10,680 nucleotides of DNA from Paracoccaceae bacterium (GTDB lineage Bacteria; Pseudomonadota; Alphaproteobacteria; Rhodobacterales; Rhodobacteraceae), in NCBI GenBank assembly GCA_030626365.1, contig DAOUPC010000073.1, positions 1-10,680 of the forward strand, given 5' to 3'. The translations under genes were made by a program, and so were the position numbers. The notes beneath the pieces were generated by a model. That model had not been told where the DNA came from and searched no databases. It was given only the letters and a program-made list of their open reading frames with translations. This document shows positions 1 to 5,580 of this stretch, piece by piece; position 1 is the stretch's first letter, and each line of letters starts with the position of its first letter.

Positions 1-491
1 ATGCGGGCACGCGGGCGATGGTGGTCTATGACCTGCCGCTGAACGAAGTGGTGTTCGACTTTTATGACCGTCTGAAATCAGTAACCAAAGGCTATGCGTC
101 GTTCGACTATCAACTGACCGAATACCGCGAGGACGCCCTGGTGAAACTATCGGTGCTGGTCAACGAAGAGCCGGTCGATGCGCTGTCGATGATGGTACAC
201 CGGGACCGCGCCGAGGCACGTGGCCGCGCGATGGTCGAGAAACTAAAGGATCTGATCCCGCGCCACATGTTCAAAATCCCGATTCAGGCGGCGATTGGCG
301 GCAAGGTGATCGCGCGTGAAACACTGTCGGCGATGCGCAAGGATGTGACGGCCAAATGTTATGGCGGTGACATGACCCGGAAGAAGAAACTGCTTGATAA
401 GCAGAAGAAGGGTAAGAAAAAGATGCGCCAGTTCGGTAAGGTCGACATCCCACAGGCGGCGTTCATTTCGGCGTTGAAATTGGATGGGTGA
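1..491 (+). CDS. lepA: Elongation factor 4 (LepA), C-terminal part, 5' end outside window
   Basis: This is the last ~163 residues of LepA (EF4), the ribosome-binding GTPase that back-translocates or remodels stalled ribosomes. The frame is already open at base 3 (AGTRAMVVYDLPLNEV), so the gene enters from the left and the ATG at 18 is internal. Visible family hallmarks are the EF-G-domain-V-like segment (DLPLNEVVFDFYDRLKSVT, then YASFDYQ), and the LepA-specific C-terminal domain with IPRHMFKIPIQAAIGGKVIARET, followed by the lysine-rich stretch TRKKKLLDKQKKGKKKMRQ that contacts tRNA and rRNA, and the usual end IPQAAFISALKLDG. The GTPase domain lies outside the window. Codon use and GC match the housekeeping genes further right. 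A hairpin at 503-525 follows the stop. The identification is very secure. Confidence 0.97.
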   Translation, partial: AGTRAMVVYDLPLNEVVFDFYDRLKSVTKGYASFDYQLTEYREDALVKLSVLVNEEPVDALSMMVHRDRAEARGRAMVEKLKDLIPRHMFKIPIQAAIGGKVIARETLSAMRKDVTAKCYGGDMTRKKKLLDKQKKGKKKMRQFGKVDIPQAAFISALKLDG

Positions 492-502
492 GCGCCGTCT
501 AG

Positions 503-525
503 GAAACGCTCGAGTGGAGCGTTTC
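503..525 (+). terminator. Hairpin after lepA
   Basis: A perfect 9-bp inverted repeat, GAAACGCTC (503-511) and GAGCGTTTC (517-525), with a 5-nt loop lies 11 bases after the lepA stop. No clear T-run follows, so it is a terminator-like hairpin rather than a textbook intrinsic terminator. It separates lepA from the island that starts near 557. Confidence 0.6.
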
Positions 526-556
526 AGGCGCGAACGGGCGGAGCCCCGGGGGTGAT

Positions 557-1278
557 ATGGGTACTAAAACGCCTGATGATCCACTTGCCTCGTATATTGC
601 TGAGTTTGGCGCTGATGATGGGCCAATAGTTTTCCACCTGACTTACAATATTTCGCAACTGGCGCTTGAATGGCGGCTTTTCCTGTATTTTTATTGTGGC
701 CCCAAGGAGCGTGTTGACGTTTTAAATTGTGCGTCTGGTTTGACAACAAGATTGCTTAGAAACGTGCTATGGGACAGCGCCATTCTAAAGGTCCGAACGC
801 TAACTGACCCTGGGAAAAAGGTGGCAATAAAAACCTCTCGCTCGAACAACTGTGCCGCATCGCAAAAAGCAAAGCGTCCGTGGACCTCAGCAGTAGTCTC
901 GGTAAGGTCAAATACACGTGCGACAATACAAGGGAATTTACTTCAAAATACATAGCACATAGCGATCTGGATCACGCAGTTGGTTCGAAATGTGTTAAGG
1001 TGATTCGACGCGAAACAACTGATACAATCAAGGCGATTTGTGAATTTCTTAAAGAGTTTCACAGGCAAGTTAGAAACACCGAGTATCGAATCACACCTAT
1101 AACCGGCTCTTCGGACCAGCAGCAGTTCCTGACACGACTCCACCAAGGAAATGAGTTTGAGGCAGCAGAAAACGCGACTCGCATCGAACGGATCAGACAA
1201 GGCGACTGGAAAGCCGCGGATGAATCAAATCTACCGGCTTGGCTTTGGAGTAGTGAATTCAGAGACGATCCGTTCTGA
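557..1278 (+). pseudogene. HEPN / AbiU2-like protein, split by a -1 frame change
   Basis: Two overlapping frames form one protein. The first starts at ATG 557 (GGGGGTG just upstream) and reads in family-like sequence to LWDSAILKVRTLTDPGKK. It then turns into unlikely sequence and stops at 955. The second frame picks up with GGNKNLSLEQLCRIAKSKAS and continues through SKYIAHSDLDHAV to a TGA at 1276. Joined at the GAAAAAG tract (814-820) they give ~240 residues. The order LWDxxxLxxxxLTDPxK, NLSLEQL, IAHxDLD resembles the HEPN_AbiU2 family, whose founding member comes from a lactococcal phage-abortion locus; a role here is inference. In related HEPN proteins an Arg usually sits 4-6 residues before the motif His. 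Here that stretch is TSKYIAH, so RNase activity is doubtful. GC is much lower than the neighbours. It could be a broken gene, a base-call error in the A-run, or programmed frameshifting. Confidence 0.7.
812..821 (+). other. Frame-change site in the HEPN-like gene
   Basis: The sequence GGGAAAAAGG holds a G AAA AAG heptamer in register with the first reading frame (codons AAA 815, AAG 818). A -1 slip after AAG, or one extra A in the run, gives LTDPGKK followed by GGNKNLSLEQL, which restores family-like sequence. G AAA AAG is a weaker relative of the A AAA AAG slippery site of dnaX. I see no convincing stimulatory hairpin just downstream, so a 1-base loss or a homopolymer error is the simpler reading. 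Confidence 0.6.
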
Positions 1279-1279
1279 A

Positions 1280-1311
1280 AAGGAGGAACATGCGCAATCA
1301 AAGATTGCGTA
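1280..1311 (+). other. Strong Shine-Dalgarno plus ATG running into a hairpin, no gene behind it
   Basis: AAAGGAGG (1280-1287) sits two bases before ATG 1290, immediately after the HEPN-like stop. The ATG overlaps a near-perfect hairpin: CGCAATC (1293-1299), AAA loop, GATTGCG (1303-1309), extended by a G-T and a T-A pair. The frame from 1290 stays open to 1631 but overlaps the PhnA-family gene in another frame and its product looks like an out-of-frame shadow. It may be the remnant start of a lost second gene in the island, or a hairpin terminator that happens to follow a purine run. Confidence 0.5.
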
Positions 1312-1368
1312 GCGCCCGAACCGCCCCTATTCCCCCCACACCCCGAAACAACACCTGGACCAAACCCT

Positions 1369-1878
1369 ATGCCCTGCGCCCTTTGCTCTGCCGACACGCC
1401 CCTCACAACCGAACCCGTGCCCGGCGGTCCGCATGGGGCGGCCATCGACATCTGCGGCACCTGCACGGCCCAGATCAACGGCACGCCCGACCCGACCCAT
1501 TGGCGGTGTCTGGCCAATGCCATGTGGTCCGAAGATGCGCCCACCCAGGTAATGGCGGCCCGGATGCTGACCCGGTTGGCGGACGAGGCCTGGGCCAGGG
1601 ATCTGGCGGATCAGTTGTACCTGGACGATGAAACCCGCGCGTGGGCTGACAATGTGGCCCCCGTCACCGACCACAAGGACAGCAACGGCGTGCCCTTGGC
1701 ACAGGGCGACACGGTGGTTCTGATCAAGGATCTGCCGGTCAAGGGCGCAGGCTTTACCGCCAAACGGGGCACGGCGGTACGGGGTATTTCGCTGGTTGCT
1801 GACAATTCCGCCCATATCGAGGGCCGCGTCGAAGGCCAGCGTATTGTTATCCTGACCGCGTTCGTCAAGAAAAAGTGA
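1369..1878 (+). CDS. phnA: PhnA-family (YjdM-like) zinc-ribbon protein
   Basis: This 169-residue protein has an N-terminal zinc ribbon with CxxC pairs at C3/C6 and C29/C32, with another Cys at 47. The C-terminal PhnA domain (about 104-169) carries the family signature DSNGVPLAQGDTVVLIKDL, then VKG, KRGT, HIEGRVEGQ and a lysine-rich end. The name comes from the E. coli phosphonate region, but that gene is not needed for phosphonate use and the biochemical role is unknown. It is not phosphonoacetate hydrolase, which shares the symbol. The E. coli protein is ~110 residues; the longer middle section here is common in Alphaproteobacteria. ATG 1369 is the first usable start in frame; its ribosome site is weak (TGGAC). 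No phosphonate genes are nearby. Family assignment is secure, function is not. Confidence 0.9.
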   Translation: MPCALCSADTPLTTEPVPGGPHGAAIDICGTCTAQINGTPDPTHWRCLANAMWSEDAPTQVMAARMLTRLADEAWARDLADQLYLDDETRAWADNVAPVTDHKDSNGVPLAQGDTVVLIKDLPVKGAGFTAKRGTAVRGISLVADNSAHIEGRVEGQRIVILTAFVKKK

Positions 1879-1903
1879 TGCGTCGGGATGGCGTTGACGC
1901 ATT

Positions 1904-1939
1904 CATCTATTCGAAAACATCTATCTAATTGTCATCTAT
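1904..1939 (+). repeat. Three CATCTAT direct repeats upstream of the DsrE-like gene
   Basis: CATCTAT occurs at 1904-1910, 1918-1924 and 1933-1939, spaced 14 and 15 bp start to start, inside an AT-rich 97-bp gap between the PhnA-family gene and the DsrE-like gene. A TCTAAT at 1924-1929 matches the -10 box in 5 of 6 places but has only a weak -35 partner (TTCATC, 1902-1907). The arrangement would suit an array of regulator sites, though the copies are short. Confidence 0.4.
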
Positions 1940-1975
1940 TAACCTAGCCTGCTCTCAGTAATCTGGGAGGATTCC

Positions 1976-2410
1976 ATGAAAAAATTACTCGTAACCGCCG
2001 TTCTGGCACTGGGCGTCGCCACAGGCGCGTTGGCCGAAGGCGTCACGCATTACGTTGCCATACATGTCGACCAGAATGACCCAAAGGTCATGAACATGGC
2101 CCTGAACAACGTGCAGAACGTCACGAAATACTACGAATCAAAAGGTGATACCGTGATGGTCGAGCTGGTCGCCTATGGCCCCGGCCTGATGATGTATGTC
2201 GAGGGGAAAAGCCCGGTTTCCGACCGGATCGCCACGATGAGCCTCGAACTGGAAAACCTGTCCTTTGCTGCCTGCGGCAATACCCATCGCAAGATGAGCG
2301 CAAAAGCCGGCCATGACATTGCCCTGATGGACGAGGCCGTGGTGGTTCCGTCCGGTGTCGTGCGTCTGATCGAATTGCAAGAGCAGGGGTTCGCATACGT
2401 GCGCCCGTAA
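1976..2410 (+). CDS. Exported DsrE-family protein
   Basis: This 144-residue protein starts with a clear signal peptide (MKKLLVTAVLALGVATGALA, predicted cut after A20), so it should act in the periplasm. The mature part resembles the DsrE/DsrF-like fold: a beta start (THYVAIHVDQNDP), a helix with NMALNNVQNVTKYY, the strand VELVAYGPGLMMY, and a conserved segment FAACGNTHRKM with a single Cys at 100. In cytoplasmic DsrE/TusD relatives a Cys carries persulfide sulfur; whether C100 does so here is inference. GGGAGG at 1965-1970 is a good ribosome site 5 bases before the ATG. The gene appears monocistronic, between the CATCTAT repeats and a strong terminator. No sulfur-oxidation or tus genes are in view. 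Confidence 0.85.
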   Translation: MKKLLVTAVLALGVATGALAEGVTHYVAIHVDQNDPKVMNMALNNVQNVTKYYESKGDTVMVELVAYGPGLMMYVEGKSPVSDRIATMSLELENLSFAACGNTHRKMSAKAGHDIALMDEAVVVPSGVVRLIELQEQGFAYVRP

Positions 2411-2433
2411 GACGCCGGATTAACATCAAATGG

Positions 2434-2463
2434 TTCCGGCTAATCCGATTGGGTTGGCCGGAA
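2434..2463 (+). terminator. Long terminator hairpin between convergent genes
   Basis: A 13-bp stem (TTCCGGCTAATCC at 2434-2446 with GGGTTGGCCGGAA at 2451-2463, two G-U pairs) closes on a GATT loop. It begins 24 bases after the DsrE-like stop and ends 9 bases before the stop of the minus-strand membrane protein, so it may end both transcripts. The plus-strand tail is TTATGCGTTT. On the minus strand the two G-U pairs become A-C mismatches, so it should work better for the plus strand. Confidence 0.75.
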
Positions 2464-2472
2464 TTATGCGTT

Positions 2473-2694
2473 TCACCCCGGGTGGCGCAGCGATGATCCG
2501 TCGGGCCATTGCGACATTGGCGTACCCTGTCTGGTGTTGACCAGAAAAAACAGTGTGACCGATGCAATCAGCCCCGCCCAGCAACCGGCCACGTACCATG
2601 CGATTGTCATCCAAAAGCCCGCGTCAAACCCGACAAGGCCGACCATCGCGCAGAAAATACCCGCGATCACTGAACATACAAGATATGCGGCCAT
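2473..2694 (-). CDS. Small two-helix membrane protein, unknown function
   Basis: This 73-residue protein is almost entirely membrane: helix 1 about residues 3-23, a very short turn (FDAGF), helix 2 about 28-52, then a polar tail (NTRQGTPMSQWPDGSS) of ~20 residues. The hydrophobic pattern, the good ribosome site (GGAGACAGGGAA just before the ATG at 2694) and the terminator just past its stop all argue for a real gene. I do not recognise a named family; similar small proteins are annotated only as hypothetical. It lies downstream of the hydrolase on the same strand, 130 bp away, but a hairpin at 2746-2763 may separate the transcripts. Confidence 0.65.
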   Translation of the reverse strand: MAAYLVCSVIAGIFCAMVGLVGFDAGFWMTIAWYVAGCWAGLIASVTLFFLVNTRQGTPMSQWPDGSSLRHPG

Positions 2695-2711
2695 TTCCCT
2701 GTCTCCAGTCC

Positions 2712-2739
2712 TTTATTCCGGTGATTTTCATCTAAACAA
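2712..2739 (-). promoter_or_regulatory. Possible promoter of the small membrane protein
   Basis: On the minus strand TTGTTT (2739-2734) and AATAAA (2717-2712) are spaced by 16 bases, matching sigma70 boxes in 3 and 4 of 6 positions. The start codon at 2694 would leave a leader of about ten bases. This is weak and based only on pattern. Confidence 0.25.
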
Positions 2740-2745
2740 CCAAAG

Positions 2746-2763
2746 GCGCCATTTTTGTGGCGC
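2746..2763 (-). terminator. Candidate terminator of the alpha/beta hydrolase gene
   Basis: GCGCCA (2746-2751) and TGGCGC (2758-2763) form a 6-bp stem with a 6-nt loop. Read on the minus strand the stem is followed by CTTTGGTTGTTTAG, a T-rich tail. It lies about 60 bases past the hydrolase stop. Confidence 0.45.
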
Positions 2764-2824
2764 GATTCGCAATGCCTGCCCCAATTGCCCCAAAGGCGGT
2801 CAAAGCATGCGGATACCTGCCGGT

Positions 2825-3595
2825 TTATCCGTGTGGCGCGGCATTCAGAAAGGCGCGGGCGGTTGCCTCGAATTCACGCGGCTTTTCGGCGTGCAGCCAG
2901 TGACCCGCACCGGCCAGCCTGGCAAAACGGGCCTTTGGGAACAGTGATCGGATGATCGGGCGGTGTTCGGGGCGAACATAGTCGGACAGATCTCCGGCCA
3001 GAAACAGCGCCGGACCGGGCCAAAGCGCGTCGGTCTGTGGGAATGCCATGATCAGCGGCATTTGCGCCCCCAGAACATCAAGGTTAAGCCGCCAGCGTTT
3101 ATTGGCCAGATCCAGCGACTGGGTAAAGAAACTTTGCAGCGCCTTGCCGACCCCCAGGCTGGCCAGTTGGGTCTCGGCGTCCGAACGGCGCTGAACAATC
3201 GACAGGTCCACGCCGCGCATCGCGTCGATTAGCGGCATTTGCGTGTGGGTGTAGGTAACCGGGGCGATATCGGCGACAATCAGGCGGCGCACCAGATGCG
3301 GGTGGCGCAAGGCCAGCATCATCGCCGATTTGCCCCCCATCGAGTGGCCCAGAACGTCCGCCGGGCCGCCAATCCGGGTGATGACCTCGGCCAGATCGTC
3401 GGCCATGTCGGGATAGCTGTGCGTGTTGCTCCACGGGCTGTTGCCGTGATTGCGCATGTCCACCGCTGTGACCTGGCGTTCATCCGAAAGGCGTTTGGCA
3501 ATCACACCCCAGTTGCGGGCCGATCCATAAAGCCCGTGGGCAATGACAAGGGGGGGGCGATTGGTGGCGGTGCCGTGGGTGATCGTATTCAGCAT
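2825..3595 (-). CDS. Alpha/beta hydrolase, YbfF-type esterase
   Basis: This 256-residue protein has a complete alpha/beta-hydrolase catalytic set: oxyanion-region HG (residues 20-21, VIAHGLYGSARNW), nucleophile elbow GHSMGG with S85, acid D205 (or D202) in LAGDLSDYV, and H232 in AGHWLHAEKP. DMRNHGNSP after strand 4 and the length (E. coli YbfF is close to 254) point to the YbfF esterase group. Its natural substrate is not settled; short acyl esters or acyl-CoA thioesters are usual guesses. The frame is open further upstream to 3673, but M at 3595 (reading MLNTITHG) fits the family start and has AAAGG just before it, so the 26-residue extension is rejected. A run of eight C (G on the plus strand, 3550-3557) sits in codons 13-16. 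It is divergent from the gene at 3672, with 76 bp between. Confidence 0.88.
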   Translation of the reverse strand: MLNTITHGTATNRPPLVIAHGLYGSARNWGVIAKRLSDERQVTAVDMRNHGNSPWSNTHSYPDMADDLAEVITRIGGPADVLGHSMGGKSAMMLALRHPHLVRRLIVADIAPVTYTHTQMPLIDAMRGVDLSIVQRRSDAETQLASLGVGKALQSFFTQSLDLANKRWRLNLDVLGAQMPLIMAFPQTDALWPGPALFLAGDLSDYVRPEHRPIIRSLFPKARFARLAGAGHWLHAEKPREFEATARAFLNAAPHG

Positions 3596-3671
3596 GGCCT
3601 TTGATAGCCCTGCCCGCCGGACAGGACCAGCCCCATTGAGGCGGGCTGGCGGGACCGTTAAGGTAGACCCC

Positions 3672-4046
3672 ATGAGCGAACAGATTCCCCTTGATCAGAT
3701 GATTGCCGAAATCGCCACACAGTTGCGTGCCAAACTGGGTGTGCGGGGCAAAGATCTGGGAACCGCGCTGGGCAAGGCGCGCCACCGGTTGCCACGCCGG
3801 ATCTATCGGCAGGCCCTGATACTGGTCAGGGCACAGCCGCTGGCCGGGCATCCGAAACTGCGGCTGACGCTGGATGGTCCGGCGCTGGAATCCGCGGCGG
3901 CAGAGGTAAGCGCGCATCTTGAGGCGATTGATCTGGCGGACCGGCGCAAAGGCTGGTGGCTGGGGATGCTGGGTGGTTTGTCGTTCAACCTGATCCTGAT
4001 GGCGGTGGCGTTGGTCGGATTTCTGATCTGGCGCGGCATCCTGTAA
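3672..4046 (+). CDS. Hypothetical protein with C-terminal membrane helix
   Basis: This 124-residue protein has a charged, helical soluble part (about 1-93) and one strong membrane helix near residues 95-121 (GWWLGMLGGLSF to LVGFLIW), ending four residues later (RGIL). The layout suggests a tail-anchored or single-pass inner-membrane protein with the body in the cytoplasm; that topology is inference. ATG 3672 is chosen over an upstream in-frame ATG at 3543 because AAGGTAG lies 6-12 bases before it, the sequence reads naturally from MSEQIPLDQM, and the longer version would overlap the hydrolase N-terminus. I do not recognise a family. It stands alone, divergent from the hydrolase and followed by a terminator. 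Confidence 0.75.
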   Translation: MSEQIPLDQMIAEIATQLRAKLGVRGKDLGTALGKARHRLPRRIYRQALILVRAQPLAGHPKLRLTLDGPALESAAAEVSAHLEAIDLADRRKGWWLGMLGGLSFNLILMAVALVGFLIWRGIL

Positions 4047-4055
4047 GGGCGCGTT

Positions 4056-4083
4056 CCCCCGCGGGAATATCCCGCGAGGGTTT
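4056..4083 (+). terminator. Intrinsic terminator between convergent genes
   Basis: A stem of CGCGGGA (4060-4066) and TCCCGCG (4070-4076) with a 3-nt loop is extended by CCC/GGG pairs across a C-A mismatch (4056-4058 with 4078-4080), then TTT. It starts 9 bases after the stop at 4046 and lies before the glyA stop on the other strand. Confidence 0.7.
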
Positions 4084-4097
4084 GTCAGGCTGTCGGT

Positions 4098-5393
4098 TCA
4101 GAGGCCGGGATAAATAGGAAAGCGGGCGCACAGGGCTGCGACTTCGCCTTTTACCTTTTCCTCGACGGCACTATTGCCGTCCTCTCCGTTGGCGGCCAGA
4201 CCATCAACGATCTCGATGATCCAGTCGGCAATCTGGCGGAACTCGGCCTCGCCAAACCCGCGTGTGGTCCCGGCGGGCGATCCAAGGCGGATACCGCTGG
4301 TCACGGTGGGCTTTTCCGGGTCGAACGGCACGCCGTTCTTGTTACAGGTCAGGCGCGCGCGCCCCAGCGCCTTTTCGGTGGCGTTGCCTTTGACGTTCTT
4401 GGGGCGCAGATCGACCAGCACCACATGCGTGTCGGTGCCATGCGTCACGGTATCAAGGCCCCCCTTGATCAGCTGATCAGACAGCGCCTGTGCATTGGTG
4501 ACCACCTGTTGGATATAACCCTTGAATTCGGGGCGCAGCGCCTCGCCAAAGGCCACGGCCTTGGCGGCGATCACATGCATCAGCGGGCCACCCTGAATGC
4601 CGGGAAAGATTGCCGAGTTGACCTTTTTGGCAATCGCTTCGTCGTTGGTCAGGATCATACCGCCGCGTGGGCCGCGCAGGGTTTTGTGGGTGGTGGTGGT
4701 GGCCACGTGGGCGTGGGGAAACGGGCTGGGATGTTCACCCGCCGCCACGAGGCCGGCAAAATGGGCCATATCCACCAAAAGATAGGCCCCGACCATATCG
4801 GCAATCTCGCGCATGCGGGCAAAATCGATCTGGCGCGGGATGGCGGACCCACCGGCGATGATCATCTTGGGCTGGTGTTCTTTTGCCAGCGCCTCGGCCT
4901 GATCATAATCCAGCAGGTTGTCTTGCTTGCGCACACCGTATTGCACCGCGTTGAACCATTTGCCCGACTGGTTGGGTTTTGCCCCGTGGGTCAGGTGGCC
5001 GCCGGCATCCAGTGACATCCCCAGAATGGTATCACCCGGCTTGATCAGCGCCTGAAACACGCCCTGATTGGCCTGACTGCCCGAATGGGGCTGAACATTG
5101 ACAAATTCGCAACCAAACAGCTGTTTGGCACGGCTGATTGCCAGGCTTTCGGCAACATCGACATATTGGCACCCACCATAATAGCGCCGGCCAGGATAAC
5201 CTTCGGCGTATTTGTTGGTCATGACCGACCCTTGCGCCTGCATCACCGCGAGGCTGACGATGTTTTCGGATGCAATCAGTTCGATCTCGTCGCGCTGACG
5301 GCCCAGTTCCGAGGTGATCGAGCCGAACAGCTCGGGGTCACAAGAGGCAAGAGAGGCGGTGAAGAAACCGGTATCTTTGTTGGGCGTGTTCAT
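4098..5393 (-). CDS. glyA: Serine hydroxymethyltransferase
   Basis: This 431-residue, PLP-dependent cytosolic enzyme interconverts serine plus tetrahydrofolate and glycine plus 5,10-methylene-THF, the main source of one-carbon units. The sequence shows the family blocks in order: ELIASENIVS near 38-47, NKYAEGYPGRRYYGG (60-74), VQPHSGSQAN (100-109), LLVDMAHFAGLVAAG (205-219), and the PLP-lysine motif TTTTHKTLRGPRGG with K237. GGSAIPRQIDF (181-191) is the alphaproteobacterial form of a block that is GxSAYS in enterics. Length is normal. The frame stays open upstream to 5615, but MNTPNKDTG at 5393 fits the family and has a GGAG site 9-12 bases before it. It is divergent from nadK across 187 bp. 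I saw no glycine-riboswitch-like structure upstream. Confidence 0.97.
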   Translation of the reverse strand: MNTPNKDTGFFTASLASCDPELFGSITSELGRQRDEIELIASENIVSLAVMQAQGSVMTNKYAEGYPGRRYYGGCQYVDVAESLAISRAKQLFGCEFVNVQPHSGSQANQGVFQALIKPGDTILGMSLDAGGHLTHGAKPNQSGKWFNAVQYGVRKQDNLLDYDQAEALAKEHQPKMIIAGGSAIPRQIDFARMREIADMVGAYLLVDMAHFAGLVAAGEHPSPFPHAHVATTTTHKTLRGPRGGMILTNDEAIAKKVNSAIFPGIQGGPLMHVIAAKAVAFGEALRPEFKGYIQQVVTNAQALSDQLIKGGLDTVTHGTDTHVVLVDLRPKNVKGNATEKALGRARLTCNKNGVPFDPEKPTVTSGIRLGSPAGTTRGFGEAEFRQIADWIIEIVDGLAANGEDGNSAVEEKVKGEVAALCARFPIYPGL

Positions 5394-5542
5394 GGCGGCT
5401 CCGAAGGGTTGCGTAAGGTTACGGTAAGGATGGTCTGGATTTGCGGGTTTCCTACCAAAAACAGGGCAGATCGAAAAGCCCGGAAAGCGACGAAATGGGG
5501 GGATGGTGCGGCAAGGCTGGCCTTGGCGGGAAAGGTGTGGTT

Positions 5543-5552
5543 GTTTCGAAAC
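5543..5552. promoter_or_regulatory. Palindrome in the glyA-nadK divergent gap
   Basis: GTTTCGAAAC is a perfect 10-bp palindrome 29-38 bases before the nadK start, flanked by TT and CAA that add one more matching pair across a mismatch. The 187-bp gap (5394-5580) must hold both promoters, but I see no strong -35/-10 pair for either gene. The palindrome is a candidate operator only. Confidence 0.3.
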
Positions 5553-5580
5553 CAAATGTGGCGCAGCGGAAATTTCTGTC

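Noticed and set aside
880..1278. Separate gene starting at GTG 880 in the second HEPN frame
   Set aside because: There is no ribosome site before 880, and family-like sequence (KNLSLEQLCRIAKSK) continues upstream in the same frame to the GAAAAAG tract.
557..1311. Insertion sequence or transposon carrying the HEPN-like gene
   Set aside because: There is no transposase or integrase, and I could not find matching terminal repeats or a target-site duplication at the island edges.
1290..1631. Protein-coding gene from ATG 1290 despite its strong ribosome site
   Set aside because: It overlaps most of the PhnA-family gene in another frame, and its Arg/Pro/His-rich product is typical of an out-of-frame reading of GC-rich DNA.
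3596..3673. 26-residue N-terminal extension of the hydrolase
   Set aside because: It would overlap the start of the divergent gene at 3672, and the internal Met at 3595 has its own AAAGG site.
4425..5015. Long open frame antisense to glyA
   Set aside because: It lies wholly inside a certain gene on the other strand, is His/Gly/Arg-rich and has no family likeness; GC-rich third positions produce such frames.
5394..5580. Glycine riboswitch or similar leader element upstream of glyA
   Set aside because: I found no tandem aptamer-like conserved blocks or terminator/antiterminator pair in the 187 bases.
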